A stretch of DNA of 64,000 nucleotides from assembly GCF_033807575.1 (NCBI RefSeq), contig NC_084711.1:7006001-7070000 (forward strand). Direction: 5' to 3'. Of this stretch, positions 22,826 to 33,465 are shown one piece after another; position 1 is the first letter of the stretch; each line of letters opens with the position of its first letter. A program made the position numbers and the translations under genes. The notes below the pieces were generated by a model, which was not told the DNA's origin, searched no databases, and saw only the letters and a list, made by a program, of their open reading frames with translations. Source of the DNA: Cydia pomonella (Eukaryota > Arthropoda > Insecta > Lepidoptera > Tortricidae).

Positions 22826-23276
22826 TAGTGTTAGTTAAGACTCGAGCTGTTTGAGTCCTCTGCTTTGAAACTCGGCTCAGTTTTTCAGCTCACATAATTA
22901 AGTCTAAACTCGACTTCTCTTCAACTTGTTAGAGACCCGAGTCTTTTATAGAGACTTGAATCCTTTTTACAAAAATCTCAATTTTTTATTTGCATTTCGA
23001 AATGCATTTTCTTTACGTATATTCGTGAATTAGGTACACAAATTATACAATAAGACATAATTTATTTACTTTTATTGATTTTCTTTGTTTTTATTTTGCC
23101 TATGAAATTGTTGACGGAGTATTTATTCGGAGGCTCGAGTCTTTTTAATTTTCTCTTAAAATAGACTCAATAAAAGACTCGCCTCGAGACAGAAGTTTTT
23201 TAAGCGCCCGGTCTCGTAAAAACGAGTCGAGTTCTTCAAATTCAGACTCAAAAGACTCGAGTACCTATCAACACTA
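22826..23276. mobile_element. Foldback element rich in ACTCGAGTC motifs
   Basis: TAGTGTTAGTTAAGACTCGA at the left is inverted at the right as ACTCGAGTACCTATCAACACTA. Many GACTCGAGTC-type boxes line both halves (AAACTCGGCTC, AGACCCGAGTC, GGCTCGAGTC, AGACTCGCCTCGAGAC). It is about 450 bp and non-coding. Repeated subterminal boxes could be transposase-binding sites. The class is unknown. Confidence 0.68.
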
Positions 23277-23399
23277 GTTTGATTAAGGCCTCAACTCAGA
23301 CTAATCACCTAGCAACAAAAACAGGCGATATTTGATACATTGAGGCTCTTGATCGACGAATTGTAAGATTTTCGGCATCCCCGGGATGGACCCGGGTAT

Positions 23400-23712
23400 G
23401 TTCTTAAACTATGTCCAAAAGAGAGAAGCACTGTGAATGTCATCTCGCTTTATATGGTAGGGCACGGCACAGCGGATGTTATTCCAGATCTAGATCAGAG
23501 TCCAACTGGGGAAGACCTTACAGAGACCACCAGCCAAATAACACTAGACACTTCTTATTGTGTTCCTGCCGGTGAGTAACGTTGCCAGAGCTCCACGCGG
23601 GTGCGGAATGATAGGGTCGGCAACGCGCATGTAACACCGCTGGTGTTGAAGGCGTATATAGGCTATGGTGACTGCTTAACATCAGGCGGGCAGTATGCTT
23701 GGTTGCCACTAA
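23400..23712 (+). repeat. LINE 3'-region repeat, copy 1 of 2
   Basis: ATGTCCAAAAGAGAG, GTGAATGTCATCTCGCTTTA, GGCACGGCACAGCGGATGTT, CCAGATCTAGATCAGAG, TGTTCCTGCCGGTGAGTAA, GTCGGCAACGCGCATGTAAC and CATCAGGCGGGCAGTATGCT all recur in order at 34797-35143. The latter part is a common lepidopteran repeat that I associate with LINE 3' UTRs. The 'GGTGAGTAA' inside is not a splice site, since both copies keep it in repeat context. Confidence 0.75.
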
Positions 23713-23795
23713 CTTTGTATAAAAAAAAAAGTTAAGTCGCCAAAATGAAGTAGCATAATTTAGACACGTATATAGACACTGTATGTTGTGTAGGT

Positions 23796-23825
23796 GATAT
23801 CACAATTATTAGTAATTGTGATATC
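23796..23825. repeat. Perfect 13-bp stem hairpin
   Basis: GATATCACAATTA (23796-23808), loop TTAG, TAATTGTGATATC (23813-23825). No mismatches. It is too short for a microRNA precursor and no element boundary was recognised. Confidence 0.7.
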
Positions 23826-24666
23826 TCTAATGGGAAGAAGTGAAAGTTGAAGATATAGATACCTAATACCTATATAGATAGATTGATATTTTATTTGTAA
23901 CGCTGTGTTTTCCCAAAGGTGGACTCCGTAGTATTGAGAAGAAAAGTCAGAAAATCTTCACGAGACGAAGTAATAAAGATGAAAGGGAACAGTATTCAAA
24001 TATCTAACAGCTACCCGACCTTCATTTTATCTTTTCTCGGCAATATCCTTTCCTGTTGTCGAAATCAATTTATATTTGCTCTTAACACCCAAGAAATGAA
24101 AAGGTAAAATGTTACAGAATTTATTAGGAACACGTCACGATTCCCTCTCGGGAAAGGAATTGGGTCAATGTCGACATTCAACTGGTAATAGCCGAGTCTC
24201 CCCTTGTCACTTAGAAACAAAAAAAGTTGTGCGGACGTTCACAATCTTATGCCATTCACAGAAAGTCTATTCTAGCTTGGTTTGTGTGCAATACTTTGGT
24301 AAACGGTTAATACGTGATTTGGACTTATTTGTCGACGAGTGTAAGTCGAATTAGTGGCTGTATCGACATTTCTAGCGAACAGTAACAATTATTGGTCAAT
24401 CAGTATCAATAGTAGCGTAAGAAACAAACCCCCTTGAATACGAATAGAGATGTATCTCGTTATTAAATTATAAAACGGGACTTAATCGCGTCCTTAAACT
24501 TAGGTAATAGTTTTAAAATTTACCTCAACGGTTTCAAGGACGGCGTTGTCCCCGTGGTCTTTAAAATACCATACACGGTCGATTTAAGGTTTTTATCAAC
24601 AATTAAGAAGATTAAAGTCACGATCTACAAATACACGTCATCATTAGTAAAATTCAAGTCATTTTT
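23826..24666. other. No gene seen
   Basis: Two open frames (23919-24107 and 24109-24354) show no known motif and lack splice signals or coding bias. The 131-codon frame from 24554 runs into the repeat that starts at 24667 and is not a gene. Confidence 0.5.
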
Positions 24667-25096
24667 AGGGTTCCGTACCTCGAAAGGAAAAAACGGAACC
24701 CTTATAGCATCACTTTGTTGTCCGTCCGTCCGTCTGTCTGTCTGTCAAGACCTTTTTTCTCAGGAACGCGTGGAGGTATCAAGCTGGAATTTATATCAAA
24801 TACTCAGGTTTACTGTCCCTTGGAGCTGTGAAAAAATCAAACTTCTAAGGCAACGCAATCAAAAGATACAGCCGTTTATGCCGCAAATTTTCGACACTCG
24901 CAAGGGGATCAAAACCTACAGGGTACTTCCCGTGAACTCAGAATCTTGAAATTTGGTACGAAGCAACGTCTCATAGCACAGATACAGGAAAAATTGCGAA
25001 AACCGTAAATTTTTGGTTACATCATATAATAATATATACCTAGAGGTTGTTCCCTCTCGGTGCGCGAGTCCGACTTGCACTTGGCCGGTTTTTTTA
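24667..25096 (-). repeat. CCGGCCAAG/GGGTTCCGTA repeat, type C
   Basis: As read on the plus strand it begins TAGGGTTCCGTACCTCGAAA with ACGGAACCCTTATAG and a CCGT/CTGT microsatellite, and ends GTGCGCGAGTCCGACTTGCACTTGGCCGG. The ends match types A and B in reverse, but the interior (CTTTTTTCTCAGGAACGCG, CTACAGGGTACTTCCCGTG) is different. Types A, B and C thus share ends, not bodies. Confidence 0.75.
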
Positions 25097-25547
25097 ACAC
25101 ACAATTTCCAATTTAAGTCATTTCAGTTTCATGTCAGTTTTTTTATTTTATTTGTGTTAGACAAATTGTAATCATTAATTTTGCTAATATCAGTAAATGT
25201 TTAAGTCATTATCATTGACAAAAAGTGAAAACTATAGTTTCTTTTATATCTGTTTGTATTTACGTAGCGGATTTAGCTTAGATAATTTCTAGTGGGTTGA
25301 GCCTATTTCACACCCCGCCGAGTTCCTTTCTCACTTGTTCTTTACCATTATTTCATGCTTAGTTACACACTTTGGCGATTCGTCTTTTGCTATTTTTATA
25401 AAACTGTATCTTTATTAAAGGGAGAATTAGCGTCAAATGATCAAATCAAATTACAACTATATTGTATACAATTAATAAAACACATAATTAAGTAGGCATG
25501 CTTAACCATCTGCAAAAAATTTATTATCCTCAAATGAAGCAGGAATC

Positions 25548-25765
25548 CTGCATGGTTAAGACACGACAGATTAAACGACATGTCAAAATCGACGTTTATT
25601 TCGATTCCGCTGTGACCCCAGTAACATCTATCTACGATATTTCTAACGTCAAAGTGACGTCGAGCTGCTTCTGTCAATTATACGACATACAAACGATATC
25701 TAAACGAGAACGTATCTAAACCAGAACTTATCGTTATCGTATCTGATTCTTCGCATCGGGCCGTA
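25548..25765 (-). repeat. Interspersed MITE-like repeat, copy 2 of 3
   Basis: Inverse of the 16163 and 45737 copies: CGTTTATTTCGATTCCGCTG, ATCTACGATATTTCTAACGT, AGCTGCTTCTGTCAATTATA and AACTTATCGTTATCGTATCT. Ends near CATCGGGCCG, corresponding to the GGCCCGATT end of the best copy. Confidence 0.75.
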
Positions 25766-25827
25766 CAAAAAAATGGCTACGCTAAATAGGAAAGTCTCAC
25801 AGGTCACGTAAGTAAACACCAGTGGGT

Positions 25828-25888
25828 AATTTTTAGGGTTCCGTAGCCAAATGGCATAAAACGGAACCCTTATAGTTTCGCCATGTCC

Positions 25889-25939
<51 letters not shown>

Positions 25940-26569
25940 CGAGGCTTTGCTCCGTGGTCGTTAGTGCTAGAAAGCTGAAATTTGGCATGGATATATAAAT
26001 CAATAAACCCGACAAAGTCGTACAATAAAATCTAAAAAAATAATTTTTTTTAGGGTACCTCCCCTACACGTAAAGTGGGGGTGAATTTTTTTTTTCGCTT
26101 TAACCCTAGAGTGTGGGGTATCGTTGGAAAGGTCTTTCAAAACTAATAGGGGTTTTCAAAAAACACTTTTTGATAAAGTGAATATATTCGGAGATAATCG
26201 CTCCGAAAGAAAAAATAAATGTGTCCCCCCCCCTCTAACTTTTGAACCATAGGTCCAAAAAATATGAAAAAAATCGTGGAAGTAGAGTTTAAGAAAGACA
26301 TTAAATGAAAACTATAGCGGACATGATCAGTTTAGCTGTTTTTGAGTTATCGCAAAAAGTCTTCCCTTCATAGTAAAAAGACTTATTTTAATTAGGTACT
26401 GATTATGCAAATTTGCCTATTTGTTTAACTCAGGTGAAAGGTACCGTTTCATCCCTTGGTTAATAATTTACTATACTTTAAGCTCCAGTTTAGCTTATTG
26501 TGACGGAAGAGTAACTACGGAACCCTACACTGAGCGTGGCCCGACATGCTCTTGGCCGGTTTTTTTTAA
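25828..26569 (-). repeat. CCGGCCAAG/GGGTTCCGTA repeat, type A, copy 2
   Basis: Opens with TTTTTAGGGTTCCGTAGCCA (plus-strand view) and closes with GACATGCTCTTGGCCGGTTT. It is nearly identical over its length to the inverse of 8768-9452 and to 55986-56688. It contains a GTCT microsatellite of 12 units. The 60-codon frame at 26015-25833 is made by the microsatellite and is not a gene. Confidence 0.85.
25889..25936 (+). repeat. (GTCT)12 microsatellite
   Basis: Twelve uninterrupted GTCT units inside the type A repeat. The equivalent position carries six units at 56041-56064 and three (as AGAC) in the 8.8-kb copy. Confidence 0.95.
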
Positions 26570-27679
26570 ATAGCTTCTATCAAATGTATGATGATTTCGC
26601 CAATGTCAATAGAGCATGACGTTGTTCGGTAAAAAAAAATGGAGACTGATTCTCACAGATCCTGATATTTTTGGGTTCTTTCAACTCAGAATCACTTATA
26701 TATTATTCAATCTTATGAAAATTGTGGTTTCCACTACGTCACACTCATACAAGTGGTTTTTTTTCACACTTAATGGTGACGGACGTGAACGGACATTCTG
26801 GGTAATTTTTTAAAATGGTAGAATACTTAGAATAGAGAATGATAACGATTCTGAGTAGAATGAGCCCAAGAAAGTCCAGGTTTGTAAGAATCTGGTTTTC
26901 AATATTTATTTTAGAAAACTCCCATATCAGAATTCCACTGAGGCCCAGATAAGCGTCAGTAATCCAGAAGAGCAGAAAAGAGATGTGGATTACAACCAAT
27001 GATGCTATAGATGATTGCACATCTCTCATCTCCACTCATCTCCGCCTCAGTAAACAAACTAGCTTGTTCAATGAAAAGAGGTATGTTCCCAGCCGTAGGA
27101 TATTTAATGTAGCCTGATCTGGTTACCTTTATCAGACATTTTGTGTAAATCAATATTATAATTTTAGTGCTAGTCAATTTAAATAGACTAGCTGAATTTA
27201 AAGTCACGAACATACAACTGACTGTACAGTGAATCATGATACCTATCAATAATCTAGGAAGGTCACAGGCACCCTGACGTCATGCTAATTGTTCAATAGC
27301 GTCATCGCTGTTTAACTGACACTACGAGTAAAGCTATGCCATAGTACAATTGTTCCAAGTAGTCCATCTTCATCCGTTATATGTATATGTACAGGAAACG
27401 CAAAAAGCTTTTTTTTTACTCGTCGACTGTAATGGTTGCATTAAGATTTCGTATACTAAACACATATAATTGCGTACTTTTCATGTATCATCCCAACTCA
27501 ACTATAATGTTCATTCCGATACGCTGTAATCAACTATCAAAAAAAATTACCAGTCACATGCCGCTGCGCTCCCATAGAAAAGACTAAACGAGCGCGGGAC
27601 GGGACTAAATAGTCGCGCGTTTATGTCTTTTGTATTACATATTTGTCTACTGAGATACTTACCAATTTTCATTTATTAT
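26570..27679. other. No gene seen
   Basis: AT-rich DNA with two overlapping minus-strand frames of about 96 codons (27035-26745 and 27249-26956). They are Ile/Leu-rich with no motif, domain or splice context and look like chance frames. Confidence 0.5.
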
Positions 27680-28621
27680 ACAATACAATACAAATCCTCT
27701 TTATTGCACAACCTCTGAAAATAATGTACATGGAAACACATAAAAAACATGAAGATAGAGGTAAACAACAGGCGGCCTTATCGCTACAGAGCGATCTCTT
27801 CCAGACAACCTTTAGGTAGTGGAGAACTGAAACTTAAATTAACTAATTAGGAGGTGCAAAAAAACTAAATAGCAAACTAAAATACCCTTAAAATTTAAGT
27901 CTACAACAGTAAGACAATACATATACATATACACACTACTTACATAATTTTGTGGAGGAAGGAGGGACAGAAAGAAGCAAATTTTGTGTGGATCTAGTGG
28001 AATTTAAATAACTAAAGCGTTCTTTTAGGTAACGGGGAGTGGTGGAATTAAAGAGTATACTATAAAGAAGACAAATAATATGAACATTACGACGATAACG
28101 GATTGGGAGCCACTTGAGTTGCACGCGAAAATGAGAAACGTGGTCAAATTTACGCAATCCAAATATAAACCGGATGCAGAGATATTGTATTCGCTCGAGC
28201 TTATTCAGTTGCTCTTCTGTGAGATCAAGATAGGAGATGTCGGCATAATCGAGGATCGGAAGAAGAAGGGATTGAGCAAGCGCAATTTTGGTGGCGATCG
28301 GCAAGAGATTACGTAGTCGCCTAAGAGAAGCAACAGCAGCAAACACCTTCCTACTAACCTCACCCACCTGAGGCACCCAAGATAAGGACCGGTCCATAAT
28401 AACACCAAGATTTTTTATCTGGTGTGAAAATGGAATCTGGATACCATCAAAGTAAATGGGGGGAAGATTCGCAAAATCTACTCTAGGAATTAGTTTGCTA
28501 CTGCCAATGATGATGACTTGGGTCTTCGAAGGATTCACTTTCAGACCATGAGTTGTGCTCCATTTCAGAATGCGTAACAAGTCATCATTCGTGCTCTCGA
28601 TGAGGGATGGAAGGATTATCT
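27680..28621 (-). mobile_element. 5'-truncated LINE with (ATTGT)n tail
   Basis: This copy holds the C-terminal ORF2 region, a 3' UTR and, on the minus strand, GTGCAATAAAGAGGATTTGT followed by ATTGTATTGTAT. A tail of short tandem units after AATAAA is typical of several CR1/Jockey-group LINEs in Lepidoptera. The 5' end stops abruptly near 28621 (preceded by TAG), so most of the element is missing. A tail of the same kind lies at 55265-55382. Confidence 0.82.
27936..28612 (-). pseudogene. LINE reverse transcriptase, C-terminal part
   Basis: The frame is open from about 28612 (ILPSLIESTNDDLLRILKWS) to TAG at 27936. It contains LKVNPSKTQVIIIGS (end of the palm), the thumb-type KNLGVIMDRSLSWVPQV, and IPILDYADISYLDL-like sequence (LLLPILDYADISYLDLTEEQ), followed by LERIQYLCIRFIFGL. 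The catalytic YADD box and everything upstream are missing, so it cannot be active. The frame lacks stops, so the insertion is fairly recent. The ATG at 28580 is internal, not a real start. Confidence 0.88.
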
Positions 28622-29334
28622 AGGTTTTATAGTAAAAAAAAAGTATTATTGTAGATGACTGGTAGAAAAAGTATTGCATACAATAGTGGTATTAATCAAG
28701 CTTTTCAATCTCGTACCTTACTTAGGCAACTCAGCAAACTTCGTTGCCTAATCACGTTACTCGACTAAAAAGCCCTCTATTATAACACGATTATATAAAA
28801 TACTATTGACGATGCAATACGCCCTACGACGGTAGAGATCTAGAGATAGACACTTCTTAAATTGCGCGTGTTATGCACATATTATGTTCACGTGAGACGC
28901 ACACAATTAAAACAAAAACATGCAATTTTGCCGTGTTTGTTCGCGGAGCGTCTATAAAATTACACTATATGCAAATGTAGGGGCTTTAAAATGGTTTATT
29001 CTTACTGTTAGCCAAAATTAATTGAAAGAAGTAGTCGTTAAGTATCCGAGATTTGAATGTCGAACGTGACAATGCAGAATTCCCAAACGGCCGGAGATAG
29101 ATTACCGTCTATAGGTATATTCCGTGTCAAGTACCAATACAACTCGGACAAAATGGCCGTGAAAGTATAAATATTGACGACCGATAGCGCCACTTGGACA
29201 CGCGCTATAAATAAAATAGTAGGTATCTGAATCAATCATTATAGAACCGTCACGAATACATATTAGTTATAAAATAGTCTTTAGACTAACGGAGATAATC
29301 TAACATTAAGTATAATGTATATGTTGTCTACCCA
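28622..29334. other. No gene seen
   Basis: Intron-like sequence between a LINE and a SINE. No repeat family or exon was recognised. Confidence 0.5.
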
Positions 29335-29560
29335 TAACACAAGCCTTAAGGCTCATTTGGACTCTGCGAGAACTCGCATGGGAGGTTACATTGTGCGGCA
29401 TTTGATACGTCGGCCGAATCGGTTGTAACCTGAATAATCCGCAATGTAACTAAAATATCATGCGAATTCGCTTGCTGTCGCAATCAGCTCTTATTGAGCT
29501 TACTGTGGGACGTAGTCAATTTGTGAAAGAATGTCCTATAATATTTATTTATTTATAATG
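29335..29560 (+). repeat. SINE 3' half interrupted by a MITE
   Basis: ACCCATAACACAAGCCTTA belongs to the SINE body and is followed by a foreign 146-bp segment. After it, TTGAGCTTACTGTGGGACGT, AGTCAATTTGTGAAAGAATG and TCCTATAATATTTATTTATT complete the SINE 3' end. The tRNA-like head is missing. Confidence 0.8.
29347..29492. mobile_element. MITE nested in a SINE
   Basis: The left end TAAGGCTCATTTGGACTCTG...GAACTCGCATG is inverted at the right as CATGCGAATTCGC...CAATCAGCTCTTA. Arms of ~34 bp with mismatches; TTA lies at both junctions. It splits the SINE between ACAAGCCTTA and TTGAGCTTAC. Confidence 0.75.
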
Positions 29561-30304
29561 GTGAAGGGGTGAACAGTAGTGCAGCCGCCTGCCCCAATCT
29601 GTGGGAGCGTGCACGACTGTCACGCAACCTAGTGTCCGCAAGTCTAGGGGAAAACGTCAATTCACTACATCTTATAAAACTACTCCAAAACTAAAAACTA
29701 CTAAACGGATTTTCATACGACTTTCATCTATCAATAGAGTGATTCTTGAGGAAGGCTTAAGTATATAACTTGTTAAGGTTTTGTGTAAATTGTTTGAAAT
29801 ATAACGATGTTGTCGGAAAAAATCACGCTGGCTAGGAGCTTTCATCGAAAACGCTGCCTAATCCGTTTGAGCTATAACAACACAATGTATGGGGTTGTTT
29901 CTCATTCATAGGTCTACAAAAATGTCCGCAATGTTAAATGTCTATCTTTTAAGGATAACTTTTACTATACATATTCGTAACTTCTAGAAAAAGATCACGT
30001 AATATGTGGCATTTGCAAAGCTATTTACATGGATACATTATTAATAATTATCAAAATAAATACGTTAGTTATATTAAGCATTTCATACAGATTACAATGG
30101 TCCCTTACACCATACAATTTAAATGAATATTTCAGGAGTAATCGTAAATCAGTTTCATTTCCAGCCATATAATTGTACGAAATGTTAAAGACGCTATCCG
30201 CAGTTAGTTAAAAATTTTACCACCTTATGCGCTGGGATCGCTTTACTTACCCCCACCATGCACTTCGCACGGTCCTAAAAAGTATGCTATTCTACAGGAC
30301 GTCT

Positions 30305-30492
30305 TTAGTCACCTGCAATAATTTACTAATTTACCAATACCGAAATCACGAATAACTACTAATCAACATCAGACTAGTCGAAATGTATGAAACAGCCAAA
30401 TTTTTTTTTCGCGATTTTGAGGCTTGGTTTCATAGTAGAAGTTGCTCAGTATGACCTATATATTCACCCCGTATATTAATACAGGTGACTAA
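30305..30492. repeat. MITE with TTTAGTCACCTG ends
   Basis: TTAGTCACCTGCAATAATTT at the left and ATTAATACAGGTGACTAAAT at the right share an inverse TAGTCACCTG end. GAAGTTGCTCAGTATGACCT lies inside. A partial relative is at 37245-37330 and an internal piece (AAATTGCTCAGTATGACCTC) at 50960-51060. Confidence 0.65.
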
Positions 30493-30654
30493 ATTTGTTC
30501 AAAGTAACTAAATTGATAAATGATTACATCTACATGTGAAAGTGTTTGATGCAACTTAAAACTTGGTACTGAAGTACTGATGCTTAAGAAAAAAAACAGC
30601 TTTCACTTTGTCCCGTAAAATACTATGCAATGTTCTTCTTTGATAAATAAAATA

Positions 30655-30716
30655 ATAATTCAGCCTATATACGTCCCACTGCTGGGCACAGGCCTTCTCT
30701 CATGCAGAGGGCATTC
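30655..30716 (-). repeat. LINE 3'-UTR scrap
   Basis: CAGCCTATATACGTCCCACT and GCTGGGCACAGGCCTTCTCT form a stock phrase of lepidopteran RTE-type LINE ends. Only ~60 bp remain. Confidence 0.65.
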
Positions 30717-31470
30717 TTTGATAATTTAATTAAATTAGTTTCATTTATAATCAAGTCAAAGAAAACTTAATTAAGACAAAATACATAGTTATATGTACCT
30801 ATTTAATTATTGCTCGTGTAATCAACGTTGTCACTACGTTTCAAATTACGCCCCCGCAGGAAGCTATCACTCCGAGTCCCGTGGTTCCGGGGAATTACGC
30901 GAAAACTTGGATTAATTCAGAAATAAAGTTTATAATTGAATATGTAAAGGCGGTTATTCACATTTCTACGGAAATTGAGCCTTTGAATGGATTACCGTTA
31001 ATCAAAATCGTCAAAATTGGTCTACGATACCCTCATTTTAATTAATACCTTTTCAAACAAGGTACGATGGTGTATAATTAGTACCATGGCTGCGTTTTAC
31101 TCTATATAACAACTAATGATTAGTTATCGGCGACTGGTGGCATTTTTTCGATGAGAGTATTACATTAGATATGATCCTATTGACATTTATGGGGTTTATC
31201 ATCATATTAACATTTTTATTATGATTACCTATGAAGTATATTTTACTTATATCTGTTTATGTAGAAAGGTCATTTCTCTTTATATAAATGGATCCTCAAT
31301 GTTAAAAAGGAAAATATTATGATAAGTTACTATAGCAAATTTAATTCAGTGAGTTTTAACAATAGGTACTTATAATTTTATATCTAAATAACATAGACTT
31401 TTCCTTATTCTTAGTCATAACGTCTGACGTTAAAGTGCTACGGGTGCTAATGCTACGGATCGGCACGACG
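30717..31470. other. No gene seen
   Basis: AT-rich intron-like DNA between a LINE scrap and the minisatellite. No repeat family, exon or RNA gene was recognised. Confidence 0.45.
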
Positions 31471-31735
31471 ATCATCAAGGTCGTGTCAAAATCACCAAGA
31501 CGATCGTCAAGGTCGTATCAAAATCCCCACGATCGTCAAGGTCGTATCAAAATCACCAAGCCGATCGTCGAGGTCGTATCAAAATCACCACGATCGTCAA
31601 GGTCGTCTCAAAATCACCACGATCGTCAAAGTCGTCTCAAGATCACCAACATGATCGTCAAGGTCGTATCAAAGTCACCAAGACGAGCATCAAAGTCGTA
31701 TCAAAATCACCAAGATGATCGTTAAGGTCGTAATT
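31471..31735 (+). repeat. Minisatellite of 29/32-bp units
   Basis: Nine units of ATCGTCAAGGTCGTATCAAA + ATCACCA(AGA)CG. They begin at 31471, 31503, 31532, 31564, 31593, 31622, 31654, 31686 and 31718. Spacings are 29 or 32, all equal to 2 modulo 3, so each unit shifts frame and the three frames are read in turn. That explains the 96-codon open frame here (VVSKSPRRSSRSYQN... repeating), which I do not regard as a gene. A stray unit pair follows the MITE at 32028-32072. Confidence 0.88.
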
Positions 31736-31813
31736 AATAGAATCAGGCGTTACTTTGCGGAAATCCATGATAATTAAAACCAGAAGTATTACTTTGCTTA
31801 TCCGCGAGAAAAT

Positions 31814-32016
31814 AACGTGCTATTGACTAGCAGTGCTAACCCGTTATACTAACTTGCCTATTTTTACATGCAATTAATGTTCCCACCCTCCCACCGCAAA
31901 AATAAATACGCAAATAAATATAACAACCCACCACCAAAAGTACTAAACTCAAAAAGGTTTGCATGTAAAAATACGCAAGTAAGTATAACGGGTTAGTACT
32001 GATTGACTAGCACGTT
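31814..32016. mobile_element. MITE with ~55-bp inverted ends
   Basis: AACGTGCTATTGACTAGCAG...AACCCGTTATACTAACTTGC at the left is inverted at the right as GTAAGTATAACGGGTTAGTACTG...ACTAGCACGTT. Both inner arms end TTTTTACATGCA. It lies between two parts of the minisatellite family, so it probably inserted into a once longer array. Confidence 0.78.
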
Positions 32017-32027
32017 AGTTTTAATTC

Positions 32028-32072
32028 GTCAAAGTCGTATCAAAATCACCAAGACGATCGTCAAGGTTGCAT
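32028..32072 (+). repeat. Detached minisatellite units
   Basis: CGTCAAAGTCGTATCAAAAT and CACCAAGACGATCGTCAAGG match the 29/32-bp unit of 31471-31735. Another trace (CTCGTCAATCACCCAGACGA) lies at 35408-35435. Confidence 0.75.
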
Positions 32073-32078
32073 TTAAAC

Positions 32079-33465
32079 CAGTTGAAAACCATAACAAGTT
32101 GTTAAATCTGAATCGAGGTCAAGGATAGGCATACCTATACCTGTGCTAAGGAGATTGTGTGTTCTAACTGTAGGTATCTAAATATAATTCTGATCATATA
32201 TTTTGATCTCACAACGTTAAGCAAAGTCAAATATTTGTATTCTCGCAACTTCATCTCAGCTTGAGGATTATTATTTGTATCACAGAGCCCTTGAGGTTTC
32301 CCATCGAGATTCTTAAATATATGAATAAGACACGAAAATGAAACGATGTCTTGGTTTTTTTAGTTTCACGTAATCTTTAAGGAGACAAGAAAGATTGTAT
32401 AAATAAAAATGTAACCTTTACAAAAGATCTTTGCAAGATAGAGATACAATAGAAATAAGTACCTTAGAGAGTTTTGAAGTTGCTGTTGTCAATTTTTGTT
32501 ATTTTTGTACCAAAGTAGAAAAGCTATTAGTGTAGTGTTCTTTTGTGAGAATAAAACCTTATTTTCTATTTATAGATTTAAGTTACTTTTAGTCATATAA
32601 AGGTGGGATTGCACCAGTGTGCGGCACTGTGCTGCACAAACATTTTTGAACTGAATTTGCTCCCCACCTTAAGGTACATACTGATAAAATTATATCGCAG
32701 CGAAAATCACAAAATGTTCGGTTTATTTAAAATTATCAATCCTACTAAGTATACCGCTAGCCGTTTGCTTCAAATGGATACTGGTACATGCGATACCCAA
32801 TATAATCTCATTAACCGTTGCCAGCAATCTACCTGGCAGTGCTTCGAGCTTCGACACAGTTAATACAAGACAGGTACATACGTTTTAAATACATAACATA
32901 ATGTAGGTAGTCCATCCATTAACAAACGATCGATCGGAAATTGCGAATGAACAATATGTTACATCAAAGCGGTATTCAGATTTTAATAGTTATTTACGAT
33001 ACAAGTGCGAAAAATAAGAATTTCGTAACGAGTGGCGATAAATTAAAACACAATCGAAGGGAGTGTTTTAAATCGACACGAGTTGCGAATTACCTATTCG
33101 AACATGTAATCGTACAACGTTTTACAGTACCTACATATGACATTTATAAAATACCTAACTTGAGATGAAAAATAAATAAATGGATAATAGAAACATGAGA
33201 TAATAAAGAAAACAACGTTATTTCCATACTTTCAGCCTGGGGTGTATATTAATTTGTGTCTACAGTGTAAAAATGATATCAATCATATGTCGTATAGGGT
33301 GCCCAATTGATAGAAACCGCGTGCGCTGCAACCCGAGATGACTGATGTATTTCATCTTTAGGCTATTGTTCGCTTTTCAACCTCCGATCTGTGCTGCTGT
33401 GCAGCCCTAGAGCCCGAGAGTCAGATTTCAATTTCAGATCTTTTATTTCGTGTAACTATGTCAAT
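32079..33465. other. No gene seen outside the listed repeat
   Basis: Frames at 32603-32863 and 32941-33168 are short; the second is largely repeat-derived. No splice-flanked coding block was found. Confidence 0.5.
32985..33130. repeat. Interspersed repeat, copy 2 of 2
   Basis: TTTACGATACAAGTGCGAAA, GTAACGAGTGGCGATAAATT, AAAACACAATCGAAGGGAGT and GAGTTGCGAATTACCTATTC are the inverse of the 5935-6050 series. Confidence 0.68.

Noticed and set aside
23535..23585. GGTGAGTAA and GTAAG motifs as splice donors near 23.57, 34.98 and 55.8 kb
   Set aside because: They recur at the same place in dispersed repeat copies, so they are repeat text rather than gene-specific splice sites.
24554..24949. 131-codon open frame
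   Set aside because: Most of it lies over the type C dispersed repeat including its CCGT/CTGT microsatellite; no protein motif is present.
25833..26015. 60-codon frame containing repeated TDRQ peptides
   Set aside because: The peptide is the translation of the GTCT microsatellite inside a dispersed repeat.
31435..31725. 96-codon open frame with repeated KSPR/RSYQN peptides
   Set aside because: It is produced by the 29/32-bp minisatellite, whose units lack stops in all three frames; there is no start context, splice signal or flanking coding sequence.
31471..31735. CRISPR-like array
   Set aside because: Units are contiguous tandem repeats with no unique spacers, and the DNA is eukaryotic.
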